Of a stretch of DNA of 64,000 bases, positions 27,841 to 36,926 are shown one piece after another; within the stretch, counting starts at the first letter, position 1; each line of letters begins with the position of its first letter. Origin of the DNA: JAYSYM01 sp964543475 (GTDB lineage: Bacteria > Bdellovibrionota > Bdellovibrionia > Bdellovibrionales > JAMPXM01); the NCBI GenBank assembly GCA_964543475.1, contig CAZIYJ010000010.1:1-64000 (forward strand), written 5' to 3'. The position numbers were made by a program, and so were the translations under genes. The notes beneath the pieces are model-generated. The model did no database searches. It was not told where the DNA came from and saw only the letters and a program-made list of their open reading frames with translations.

Positions 27841-28404
27841 ATGTATCAATTATCGGATTTCAAAAAAGGCCTTAAAGTTTTAGTCGATGGTCAACCTTAC
27901 GCAGTTGTCGATTTCCAGCATGTGAAGCCTGGCAAAGGAAACCAATTTACAAGAGCAAAACTTAGAAACCTTTTAAGCGGCTCAAACCTCGAGCGCACAT
28001 TCAAACAAGGTGAAAAATTCGAAGAGCCAGATATTAACGTCAGCGAAATGACCTTTTTGTATAAAGACGAAAATGGTTACAATTTCATGAACCAAAAAAG
28101 CTTTGATCAAATTTGCATTAGCGAAGAAGAAGTTGGCGAAGCGAAGAACTTCTTAACTGAAAACATGGAAGTTGTGATCATGAATTACAACGGAAAGCCT
28201 ATCGGAGTTGACTGTCCAAACTCGGTAACTCTCAAAGTTGTTAAGACTGATCCGAACCACAAAGGCAATACCGTTAGCGGTGGCTCAAAGCCCGCAATCC
28301 TTGAGACTGGCCACACGGTCCAGGTCCCAATGCATATCGGCGAAGGCGATCTGTTAAAAGTTGATACTCGTACGGGCGATTACGTGGAGCGCGTTAATAA
28401 GTAA
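27841..28404 (+). CDS. efp: Translation elongation factor P
   Basis: 187 aa. EF-P relieves ribosome stalling at polyproline. The KOW-like N-domain carries VKPGKGNQF with K32 at the modifiable loop tip, then two OB domains (DINVSEMTFLYKDENGYNFM, GHTVQVPMHIGEGDLLKVDT in parts). Lys at the tip is compatible with EpmA-type modification, but epmA/epmB are not in the window. AAGAGGAAGA lies upstream of the ATG. Confidence 0.97.
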   Translation: MYQLSDFKKGLKVLVDGQPYAVVDFQHVKPGKGNQFTRAKLRNLLSGSNLERTFKQGEKFEEPDINVSEMTFLYKDENGYNFMNQKSFDQICISEEEVGEAKNFLTENMEVVIMNYNGKPIGVDCPNSVTLKVVKTDPNHKGNTVSGGSKPAILETGHTVQVPMHIGEGDLLKVDTRTGDYVERVNK

Positions 28405-28438
28405 TCTTGCTTGCTAGACTTTAGGTCTAGCTGAACTT

Positions 28439-28476
28439 GGATCCCGGTATACCGGTTAACTTGCATACCCGGATCC
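28439..28476. repeat. GTTAAC-centred imperfect palindrome, copy 2
   Basis: A 38-base imperfect inverted repeat centred on GTTAAC at 28455-28460, with outer arms GGATCC on both sides and inner GGTATAC / GCATACC. Its reverse complement aligns with copy 1 at 26965-27004 through GTTAACCGGTATAC. It lies just downstream of efp. Confidence 0.65.
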
Positions 28477-28533
28477 ATGAATTGCCGTCGGCCTAGCCTC
28501 GACACTTTCCCTAAGATTTCCGATAATATAGCG

Positions 28534-29607
28534 ATGTCCAAACCGCCTCTAGACCTGCATCTTGAGATGCAACTTCATGACCTCTTCAGCGATCTAGGCA
28601 GTCTCGAAAAAGTCGCTGATGCAATTTCGGATCGTTGGGAGAAAAATCTTTTTTCTCCGAGCGAGCAACGTGAAGCTGCACGATTTCTTTTACGGCATGG
28701 CGACTTTTCAAAACTCACAACGCAGTTCACCCGGCTCCTTAATGCAAAACAAAAACTTCCTTGGGCAGAGTTTGCAAAAGCAATTGAGCTTTCAGAAGTT
28801 AAACTTACAAGCGAAGAAAAACGTGCGCTCGTCGAAGGCGTCAGCGAACAAGACGCTTACGAAGAAGCTCTACTCATAGCAAGTGCCGTGAACTGGGACC
28901 CGATCTTTGAAAAGAAGAATATTGATCGTATCGCAAAACTTGCGCAGGAAATGGTTCAAAAGCGCGAGTTCATCAAAGATAAAGTAAACTACTTCCGCTC
29001 GCAACGAATGCACCGAGAGGAAGCTGCTGCACTTTCAGAGTTGCGGCTCATGTTTCCAAACGACGCAAGTCTTCCCGAAGATCAAAGATCTGCCGATGAA
29101 CGTTGGGCTTACGAAGTCGTTGCCCAAGGAGCCATGGAGCGCGATTTACTCGAGAGTTTAAACCGAAAAATTTCTCACCTCACTGATGATCAACAAGAAA
29201 TGAAATCTGTATTGGTCGCAGATGCTCGTCAGCAACTTAAAGAGCATCCGAAGCAAGCGTATGATTTAGCCCTTCATTTGCATTTTATGGAATTTCATTT
29301 AGAAGCAATTGAGATACTCGAATCATCGGGCCAGCCACTTGAAGAAGCCGAGCTCTGGCTTCGCTTAGAATTGATGATCAAATCAAGAAAGTTTGTCGAG
29401 GCACTCGAGGAAACTCACTATCTCGAAGAACGATTTAGCGATCAACCCGACTCGGTCTTCGCTGCCGTTTATTCGAGAAGCATTTGTCTCTGGGAACTTG
29501 GCCAAGGTTCGCTAGCTGTTGATTTACTGAAGAGCATTGTAAAGATTCGCCCGGGCTACCGAAGCGCACACTCGCTTCTGATTGCGTGGACCGGAGGTGA
29601 CTTCTGA
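28534..29607 (+). CDS. TPR-like helical repeat protein upstream of tamB
   Basis: 357 aa from ATG 28534; the ATG at 28477 is supplied by the edge of the palindrome and lacks a binding site. No signal peptide, so probably cytoplasmic. Almost entirely helical; the C-terminal part (HLHFMEFHLEAIEILESSG, VYSRSICLWELGQGSLAV) is TPR-like. Not recognised as a named family. CCGATAA at 28520-28526 stands 7 nt before the ATG. The 3' end contains the perfect Shine-Dalgarno (GGAGGTGA) of the following tamB gene. Confidence 0.7.
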   Translation: MSKPPLDLHLEMQLHDLFSDLGSLEKVADAISDRWEKNLFSPSEQREAARFLLRHGDFSKLTTQFTRLLNAKQKLPWAEFAKAIELSEVKLTSEEKRALVEGVSEQDAYEEALLIASAVNWDPIFEKKNIDRIAKLAQEMVQKREFIKDKVNYFRSQRMHREEAAALSELRLMFPNDASLPEDQRSADERWAYEVVAQGAMERDLLESLNRKISHLTDDQQEMKSVLVADARQQLKEHPKQAYDLALHLHFMEFHLEAIEILESSGQPLEEAELWLRLELMIKSRKFVEALEETHYLEERFSDQPDSVFAAVYSRSICLWELGQGSLAVDLLKSIVKIRPGYRSAHSLLIAWTGGDF

Positions 29608-32600
29608 TTCGAAAGAAGTTCCTCGTAATTTTAGGTCTACTTGCGGGAACTTTTTTTCTGCTTGGATTTCTGATTCAAACTCAGCTTCCAAAAGCGAAAG
29701 CTTGGGCGCTCGTTCGGATCGATCAGTTTAGCAATAAAGAACTTCCGGTTCGAATTCTTCCTTCATCTATTGAGATAGATTGGTTACCACTGGGTGTAAC
29801 CCTCAACGACGTCAAGATCACACCGAAACAAGAAGTAGCCGCCTTTTTTGATCCGCTCGCAATCGATCACGTGAAGTTGCGTGTGAGCTGGTTCTATTTA
29901 CTTCAAGGTCAGTTGCGCCTGCACGAAGTTGTCGTCTCGGGCTCAAAAGCAAATATTCGCATCCCCGCTCCAAAAACTAAAAGCGATAACAAGCCACTTG
30001 CTGGTTTATTTGCACAGCTTAAGAATGTGCCGCTCAGTCATTTAGTTTTAGAAAAAATCGATCTCTCGCTTGCCCTCGAAAAGCCAAGGGCGTCGGGTCA
30101 GCTGCGAAACCTCGGGATCGCGATTGAAAATCGTAGTAACAAAATTGGAATTGAAATCACTGCTTCTGGCGTTCAGTTTAAAGATGCAGACACACAAGCG
30201 CTGGTACTTCTTGAGGCCGAAGCTCGCACAATTCTTGAGCCTGACTCGCTTACAATTACTCGCTTAAAAATTCGCAGAGGTCAAAGTTACGTGATTGCTG
30301 CGGGAAGATTGTCAGGAGATACCGAAGCTCTCAAGTTTGAAAAAGGAGATCTTCAGGCACGTGGTCGCCTCGCACTTGAGTCGATGAGAAACTGGCTGAT
30401 TAAAAGCGTTCCAGATTTGAAAATTCCAGCACTCAAAGGAACTGCAGACTTAGAACTCAACGTAAAGCAGCTCTCTCTCAAAGATCGACTCGCCGAATTC
30501 AATGTTAAAGCTCAAGATTTGAAAGTTGATAAGTTCTATATCGGTACGCTCGCTGCTCTGGGTGAGATTTCAGGGAATACAGTGAGAGCGAAGAGCATTG
30601 AAGCATCAAATAGCGGCATTGATGCAAAAGTAACTGACCTTGAATATACAATTGGTGAACGAAGTCCGATCAAAGGTGTGCTGCAGGTAAATTCGATTCA
30701 GGTGCATGAGCTTCTAAAAAATTTGAGTGTTGGAACGATTCCAGTTTGGCTCGAAGGAACAGCAAAACTTACCTGCGCAGGCGAAGTGAAGCCCGAGCTT
30801 TTAGTTAACTGCGATGGAAATTTAAATTCAAAAAATATTTTAGTTAAATCGAAATTAAATAGCGTAAAGCCAATCGTTGCTGTTGATACTCTCAACGCCG
30901 TTGGGTCCGTAAAAGTTGATAAGACAGCAGTGTCTTATCTCGCAGATTTATCTATGCCGAATTCAAAAGGCAAAAGTAGCGGCTCGATTGCCTATGAAAC
31001 TGGCTTTGACATTGCGTACGAAGCCTTCCCGCTTGCAATCAAAGACATCAAGAATCTTGCCGGATTAAAAATTGAGGGATCATTAACGCTAAAAGGAAAG
31101 ACGGTCGGTAACAGCAAAACAGCGGTCATGGAGTTCAGTGGTGATGCTGCAGATTTTTGGCTTGACGATTACTGGTTAGGAAACTTCAACACTCAGGCAC
31201 GTTTTGCAAAAGGGCATTTAACTTTCAATGAGACAAAAGGCTACTTCACCACTTCGCGCTACCTAGCGAATGTCGATTTGAATCTCGAGAACAATACGAT
31301 TAGCGCGCAAGCAAGCATGCCCTTCATTGATATCAAGGACTTACTTTCGGCATTCACAAGAAAAGTTAAGCTCTCGTTTCCTGTGACAGGTACAGGCAAA
31401 GCAAACATCAAAGTCAGCGGACCTCTAGAGTTTACTGCTCTAACGTACGAACTAAAATCAAGTCTCTATCGCGGCACGGTTATGGGTGAATCGTTCGATC
31501 AAGCCAATTTTGATATTCACGCAAAAAATGGCGAAGTTGTCGCGGACAGAGTCAACGCACAACGCGGGAGCGGAATTATTACTCTCACAGGAGTTGGACA
31601 TCCGACTGGACAAATTGAAACTGTTATCCGTGGGCGTAATTTACGCCTCGAAGAATCTGAAAACATAAACAAAATTGGAATCGAATTGGCAGGGCTTCTA
31701 GATTTTGAGATGGGCATGCAAGGACATGTGCTTCGTCCTGATACCCTTCTCAAAGGGACCATCACTAAAGCTTCAATTAGTGATCACGCAGTGGCTGATT
31801 CATCGCTTGAACTTCAGTTCTTAAAGGATCGCATCAATGGATCAGGTCAGTTCTTAGGCCAAACAATCACTGGCGGATTCACTGTCCCATTTGCGGAAGA
31901 CGCTCCTTACAAATTAAATATAAAAACAGTCGACTGGAATTTTGCTCCTCTCCTGTCAGGAATTGGTTCAGCAGCAAATCGCAAAGATTATGATACCCAA
32001 GTTTCCTCGCAGATTGATCTTTCTTCTGAAAAAGGTGGCTTCTGGAGCTCGAATGGAAAAATCACCGCAACTAAATTTGCAATTCGCCGAGGATCACTTT
32101 CAATTGCGGCCCCTCAGCCGCTTCAACTCACAATGCAAAATGGAGCTCTGAGCGTTCAAAATTTCTACTTGGCTGGCGAAAATATTTATCTTCGCCTGTT
32201 GGATAATAAAAACTCAGATGAAAAAGTTGATGTACAAGTTAACGGCAAGCTCGACATGGGTGTCGTCGCATTGTTCCTCCCGTTTTTTGAAGAACTTCGT
32301 GGAATGCTTTCATTCGCCTTCAATGTAAAATCAGGGCCGAGCCGCTCTTCGGTGTTGGGATCAGCTTACATCGACAAAGGATATCTAAAACTTTTCGATT
32401 TCCCTCACGCATTTGAAGATTTCAAAGCCGACTTATTGTTCAATCAAAATAAAGTTCTTATTAACTCTATCCGTGGCGATTTCGCCTCGGGAACATTCAA
32501 CGGCGATGGAATGTTAGAATTTAAAGGGTACAAGAATTTCCCGCTTAACTTCAACGTTCGCGCTGACAACATCATACTTAACTTACCAGAAAAAGTTGAA

Positions 32601-33563
32601 AGCAAAGGTTCGGGTCAATTTAACATTGCTGGCTCATGGTTCCCGTTCCACTTAAAAGGGATCTACGACATTACGTCAGGGCTTTTCACAAAAGATTTCA
32701 GCAGCACAGGCGAACGAGAACAGTTGCGCCGAAGTGATTACCTTCCTTCGTTTCTTCTCCAGGACAGTTTCATTCCCCTCACAATGGAAGTTCAGGTCAA
32801 CTTCGACCGCGGGATTGTTGTGAAAAACTCGTTGATGGATGGCCGGGTTAACGGTCGGCTCAATGTTTTGGGAACAACTCAAAAACCGGGCTTAGTTGGA
32901 ACAGTGACTGCTGAAAAAGAGTCGAAGATCTTCTTTAACGATGCGCCATTCGAAGTCACTTCAGGAAGCTTCACGTTTACAGACCCTAGCGAAATCAATC
33001 CAAGAATTTTCGTTGCAGCCAACACCCGAATTCAAGATCACGATATCAGCCTTGTGCTTCAGGGAACTGGACAAAAGCCCGAGATGAATCTGACCAGTTC
33101 GCCATCGCTCCCTGCGAACGAAATTATTTCGCTTCTTGCCTTAGGCACAACTTCACAGCAGATCGACAATAGAGTCGCTTCTACACAACAGGGAAACTCC
33201 GCATCATTCTCAGTAGCGTCTGGATTGTTAAAAAATGCGCCGCTTGGTCGAGAACTTAAAGACCGTTTTGGCGTGGATCTTCAATTTTCTTCATCATTCG
33301 ATAATGCTGCCTCTGTAGCGCTGCAGAAAATCACCGTTAGCGGACAGGTCACAAAGAAACTCGGCTGGAACTACAACCGCGCCATCGGCAAAACTTCAAA
33401 AGATGAAGCACAGCTGCGATATAGGTTAACTGACAAGGTTTCTCTCGTGGGAAGCTACGAAGGCCAGCAAAGTGAAACCGAAGCAAAAACTGACGATGAC
33501 GAGAGAAATGAAAATCTTAACGTCTTTGGTCTAGACCTCGAGTATCGGTTCGAATTTAAGTAA
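29604..33563 (+). CDS. tamB: TamB/AsmA-like inner membrane-anchored transport protein
   Basis: About 1319 aa. The N-terminus encoded from 29607 reads IRKKFLVILGLLAGTFFLLG, a signal anchor, followed by an AsmA-like region (LPSSIEIDWLPLGVTLNDVK) and a very long beta-rich body; the C-terminal TamB/DUF490 domain ends with LPANEIISLLALGTTS and SLVGSYEG. TamB bridges the periplasm and moves lipids or proteins to the outer membrane. No ATG, GTG or TTG occurs in frame before 29871, which would delete the anchor. GGAGGTGA at 29593-29600 points to CTG 29604 or ATT 29607 as the start. Followed by an Omp85 gene 20 nt later. Confidence 0.88.
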   Translation: MIRKKFLVILGLLAGTFFLLGFLIQTQLPKAKAWALVRIDQFSNKELPVRILPSSIEIDWLPLGVTLNDVKITPKQEVAAFFDPLAIDHVKLRVSWFYLLQGQLRLHEVVVSGSKANIRIPAPKTKSDNKPLAGLFAQLKNVPLSHLVLEKIDLSLALEKPRASGQLRNLGIAIENRSNKIGIEITASGVQFKDADTQALVLLEAEARTILEPDSLTITRLKIRRGQSYVIAAGRLSGDTEALKFEKGDLQARGRLALESMRNWLIKSVPDLKIPALKGTADLELNVKQLSLKDRLAEFNVKAQDLKVDKFYIGTLAALGEISGNTVRAKSIEASNSGIDAKVTDLEYTIGERSPIKGVLQVNSIQVHELLKNLSVGTIPVWLEGTAKLTCAGEVKPELLVNCDGNLNSKNILVKSKLNSVKPIVAVDTLNAVGSVKVDKTAVSYLADLSMPNSKGKSSGSIAYETGFDIAYEAFPLAIKDIKNLAGLKIEGSLTLKGKTVGNSKTAVMEFSGDAADFWLDDYWLGNFNTQARFAKGHLTFNETKGYFTTSRYLANVDLNLENNTISAQASMPFIDIKDLLSAFTRKVKLSFPVTGTGKANIKVSGPLEFTALTYELKSSLYRGTVMGESFDQANFDIHAKNGEVVADRVNAQRGSGIITLTGVGHPTGQIETVIRGRNLRLEESENINKIGIELAGLLDFEMGMQGHVLRPDTLLKGTITKASISDHAVADSSLELQFLKDRINGSGQFLGQTITGGFTVPFAEDAPYKLNIKTVDWNFAPLLSGIGSAANRKDYDTQVSSQIDLSSEKGGFWSSNGKITATKFAIRRGSLSIAAPQPLQLTMQNGALSVQNFYLAGENIYLRLLDNKNSDEKVDVQVNGKLDMGVVALFLPFFEELRGMLSFAFNVKSGPSRSSVLGSAYIDKGYLKLFDFPHAFEDFKADLLFNQNKVLINSIRGDFASGTFNGDGMLEFKGYKNFPLNFNVRADNIILNLPEKVESKGSGQFNIAGSWFPFHLKGIYDITSGLFTKDFSSTGEREQLRRSDYLPSFLLQDSFIPLTMEVQVNFDRGIVVKNSLMDGRVNGRLNVLGTTQKPGLVGTVTAEKESKIFFNDAPFEVTSGSFTFTDPSEINPRIFVAANTRIQDHDISLVLQGTGQKPEMNLTSSPSLPANEIISLLALGTTSQQIDNRVASTQQGNSASFSVASGLLKNAPLGRELKDRFGVDLQFSSSFDNAASVALQKITVSGQVTKKLGWNYNRAIGKTSKDEAQLRYRLTDKVSLVGSYEGQQSETEAKTDDDERNENLNVFGLDLEYRFEFK

Positions 33564-33583
33564 GCTCGAGTTACAATTCAGCT

Positions 33584-36442
33584 ATGAGATTTCTGATCCT
33601 AATTTCCTGCCTCCTCTTAAGCTTTTCAGCTTGGGCTGCACCTCGCGTACTGCGCTTTGAAGGTGTACCGATAGGCATGGCGAATAATATCAAAAAGAAA
33701 TTTCCATTCGTTTTCGAGCGTGAAATAACTCTCGCTGAAGTTGATCAAGTTGTTCGATTTTTAATGAGCTCAAAATCTTTTTCTGCAATCGACGTCATTG
33801 AACGCAACCTTGGAACAGACAATGAACAGCTTGTTCTCGTCGCTCAGTTGATGCGTAAGATAAATAAAATCTCGATTGAAGGAAACTCTGCGCTTTCAGA
33901 CGCCACGATCTCGGGTCTACTAAAGATCGAAGAAGGCGCGACATTCGAGCGCAAAGAACTTTTATCAACTGCCGATGACCTTCAAACTGCCTACGCCAAA
34001 GAAGGTTTCTTTAATCCGAAGATCGACATTGATTTTCAAACACCGAATGATGGCTCTGTTGATATTCAAGTTCGAATTAAAGAAGGTAAACCTTGCGAAG
34101 TAACTGAAATCAATATCGACACAACTAACAAAGCATTAGCGCGTCGAGCGAAACGTCGCTCTGCAAGCTTGGTTCGCAACCGACTCTCAGAAGAAGGCTT
34201 AGACTATTTCAGACGAGATATGGAAGCCTTCTTTGTTAACAACCGTTATCTTTCTACTCGGCTGTCGACCCCATCGATCGTTTTTAATGCTGACAAAAGT
34301 CAGGCGAAAATTACTTTTGCTATTGAAAATCCAAATCGATACGAGTTTCTATTCGATGGAAACAATTATTTTAGCAATGGCCAGCTGATTAAATCTTTAG
34401 AGCTTGAGCGCTTACGAGGAATTACAACAAGCCCAGCGGCAGATCTTGCGGAGCGAATTCAGAAGCTCTATCTCTCGACCGGATTCGCGCACGTGCTCGT
34501 TGAATACAGCGAGAAATTTTTCGAAGACGGAAATCTTCAGCAAACTAAATTTAATATCATTGAAGGGCCGCGAGTTCGAATTCGCAAAATTGAGATCACT
34601 GGAAATATCTCTCGCCCGCCTGATTACTATGCTCAATTTATTCGTGAGACGAGTTCTGACCTCACGGGGCTTGGGTACTACAACCGTCGCGACATTGAAG
34701 AAGGGTATAAGAATCTAGTTATACAACTTCAAAATGAGGGTTTCTTAAGAGCTCGAGTGCAGTCGGTTCGGTCTGAGTTTTCAAAGAAGAAAGATGAAGC
34801 CATTGTATCTGTGGCTATCGATGAAGGCCCTCTCACACAGATTCGCCAAGTGAGATTCACTGGAGCGACTGCATTTTCTAAAATGCAGCTAGAGAACGTA
34901 ATGCTAGTTCGGACCGGAGATCCACTCAGCTTAACTAAACTTGAAGAGAGCCTCCTGAAACTTAAACTTTACTATTATTCAGTCGGCTATCTAGAAATGA
35001 AGATTGAAAATGAGGGCGAAGACCTCGTTACTTACAATGACACCAACACTCACGCCAATATCGAAATAAAAATCGCAGAGGGACCAAAGGTTCAAGTGGC
35101 GTCGATCATTATTCAAGGAAACACTTTCACGAAAGACTACGTAGTTTTACGAGAATTAGAGTTTGGTGTCGGAGACACTCTCACTCCAGACAAACTTGAA
35201 GAGTCAGTTTATAAAATTCAACGCCTTGCTCTGTTCTCGCAAGTTGAAATCAAAACTTTAGAAGAGGGCACGACTCAGGCAAATCGAACAGTTGTTGTGA
35301 CTGTTCAAGAGCGACTGCCAGGACTTTTCTATCCTGGAGTTGGGATCACCAATCGTTATCAAGTGACCTACCGCGGGTACGTGAATTTTGCCTATCGAAA
35401 CATTGCTGGCACTGGCCGAGCGATTAATCTTCGTCTCGACTTAGATTATGCTCAAGATCCACGATTTTCTTACCTAGAGAACCGTGTGACTTTCGGATAT
35501 CTTGAGCCTTATATTTTTGGCACCAAAAACCGCGGTCGACTGAATCTCTTCCGAGAACAAAGTGTTGAGCCTCCGACTGCTGGATTACCAACAAAGATTC
35601 GCGAAGATCTTGGTATCGATTTACTCCTTGAGCGAGATCTTAATCGTCACATACGCCTGACCTACATTACTTGGGGCTTTGAAAACCAAAGGACCTTCGA
35701 TCGAACTTCACGAGAGACAGAGGAAAACTTAAATATCGGGCGGACCGGCCCAATTTTGGAGTGGGATTATCGAGACGATCCATTCGACACCACTGCCGGC
35801 ACGTTCACTCGTGCTGGAATAGAGTATGCCGATCCACTTCTTGGAAGTTCCCGAGACGAAATTCAAACTATTCAGTTCGTGAAGGCGACTGCCGCATGGA
35901 CTCGCTTCACTCGCCTATTTAATTCAAAACGTTTTGTTTGGATAAATTCTATTCGCGGCGGCTATCTGAATAACGTTTCGGGTGCTTCTAACTCCGGAGT
36001 GCCAAACAGCGAAACATTCAGTCTTGGCGGCACGAGCACAATACGTGGCTTTGACGTACAAAAAGATACAGATCGAATTCCCAATATTTTCCAGCTGATT
36101 CCAACTGATGGATCTAAGGATCTCAGTAAATTCAAACTCACTACTGAATCAGAGTTCTACCTAATCAAATCAGAACTGCGCTTACCGTTCTACGGACCAT
36201 TCTCATTTGCATTATTCTATGACGGCGGCGGAGTGATGATCGATCAACCTGGCGTTCGCATTGATGATCCTTACCGTGACTCTTGGGGCTTCGGCTTCCG
36301 CGTCAACACCCCCGCTGGCCCCGTCAGCGCCGACATCGGCTTCAAACTCGATCGCCGCTCGTACTTCAACCAGCGAATCGCTGTGCCAAAATACGAGAAA
36401 GAAGAACCGTTCGCACTTCACTTCTCAATCGGCAACTTCTAG
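33584..36442 (+). CDS. Omp85-family outer membrane protein (BamA/TamA-like)
   Basis: 952 aa. Signal peptide (1-18, ends AWA), several POTRA domains (about 20-560; e.g. INKISIEGNSALSDATI, IRKIEITGNIS, VASIIIQGNTFTKDYVV) and a C-terminal beta barrel with the conserved GGTSTIRGFD loop motif and a terminal aromatic (SIGNF). It inserts or exports proteins at the outer membrane. Length and many POTRAs recall BamA; position directly after tamB recalls TamA. Which one it is cannot be settled without a genome-wide view of other Omp85 genes. Confidence 0.9.
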   Translation: MRFLILISCLLLSFSAWAAPRVLRFEGVPIGMANNIKKKFPFVFEREITLAEVDQVVRFLMSSKSFSAIDVIERNLGTDNEQLVLVAQLMRKINKISIEGNSALSDATISGLLKIEEGATFERKELLSTADDLQTAYAKEGFFNPKIDIDFQTPNDGSVDIQVRIKEGKPCEVTEINIDTTNKALARRAKRRSASLVRNRLSEEGLDYFRRDMEAFFVNNRYLSTRLSTPSIVFNADKSQAKITFAIENPNRYEFLFDGNNYFSNGQLIKSLELERLRGITTSPAADLAERIQKLYLSTGFAHVLVEYSEKFFEDGNLQQTKFNIIEGPRVRIRKIEITGNISRPPDYYAQFIRETSSDLTGLGYYNRRDIEEGYKNLVIQLQNEGFLRARVQSVRSEFSKKKDEAIVSVAIDEGPLTQIRQVRFTGATAFSKMQLENVMLVRTGDPLSLTKLEESLLKLKLYYYSVGYLEMKIENEGEDLVTYNDTNTHANIEIKIAEGPKVQVASIIIQGNTFTKDYVVLRELEFGVGDTLTPDKLEESVYKIQRLALFSQVEIKTLEEGTTQANRTVVVTVQERLPGLFYPGVGITNRYQVTYRGYVNFAYRNIAGTGRAINLRLDLDYAQDPRFSYLENRVTFGYLEPYIFGTKNRGRLNLFREQSVEPPTAGLPTKIREDLGIDLLLERDLNRHIRLTYITWGFENQRTFDRTSRETEENLNIGRTGPILEWDYRDDPFDTTAGTFTRAGIEYADPLLGSSRDEIQTIQFVKATAAWTRFTRLFNSKRFVWINSIRGGYLNNVSGASNSGVPNSETFSLGGTSTIRGFDVQKDTDRIPNIFQLIPTDGSKDLSKFKLTTESEFYLIKSELRLPFYGPFSFALFYDGGGVMIDQPGVRIDDPYRDSWGFGFRVNTPAGPVSADIGFKLDRRSYFNQRIAVPKYEKEEPFALHFSIGNF

Positions 36443-36926
36443 ACTTACGCATTTCTACCACCTTGCATATCTTCATCACACTTCTAACTCTTAACTCTTA
36501 ACTCCTCATCAACAGTGCCCGGGCACTGTCACTTTGCTTTCAAAAATTTAAAACTGCATTTGATTTGCGGTCTCAAACGCGCGGATGCGTTTGAGAAGCA
36601 TCTCTCATGGATGGATAATCTTCTCACTCGCAAAATCTTTGTCGCGCAAAACAACGTCGGACAAAATCCAAGTCGCGAAAAATTTTTTCAATAGTATTTA
36701 AAATATTATTTGACAGCATCTTCGAGCAAATATTTTCACATTGCTCGCGTCACTCAAGAGTCACATCTAATTCTCCCACAAATCCATTTTATCGTGTTCA
36801 GTTTTCCAAACTGATTCGAAAAAGAAATTTTTCATATGCACTTCACAGAGCTCATTTTATGAAGCGGAAAAACTCCGTGGTATTGTCTTCGGGCTCGACA
36901 GCCGCAAAAGATAAGGAGTAGTAACA
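36443..36926. other. Intergenic region with palindrome before the HNH gene
   Basis: 484 bases, AT-rich. It holds short direct repeats (CTTAACTCTTAACTC at about 36489-36503), the palindrome at 36512-36529 and a possible -35 element TTGACA at 36710-36715. A binding site AAGGAG (36912-36917) precedes the HNH ATG. No ORF with a convincing start was seen. Confidence 0.5.
36512..36529. repeat. CCCGGG-centred palindrome, copy 1
   Basis: A perfect 18-bp palindrome ACAGTGCCCGGGCACTGT with no spacer. An extended 20-bp form lies inside the HNH gene at 37606-37625, and a variant with symmetric changes at 62194-62227. Confidence 0.85.

Noticed and set aside
28520..28526. Fourth sigma-28-like promoter before the TPR gene at 28534
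   Set aside because: The CCGATAA box is present at the same distance, but no TAAG/TAGA-like -35 is found 19-21 nt upstream, so it is only mentioned.
29871..33563. tamB starting at GTG 29871
   Set aside because: It would remove the signal anchor encoded just upstream in the same open frame and has no binding site, unlike 29604-29607.
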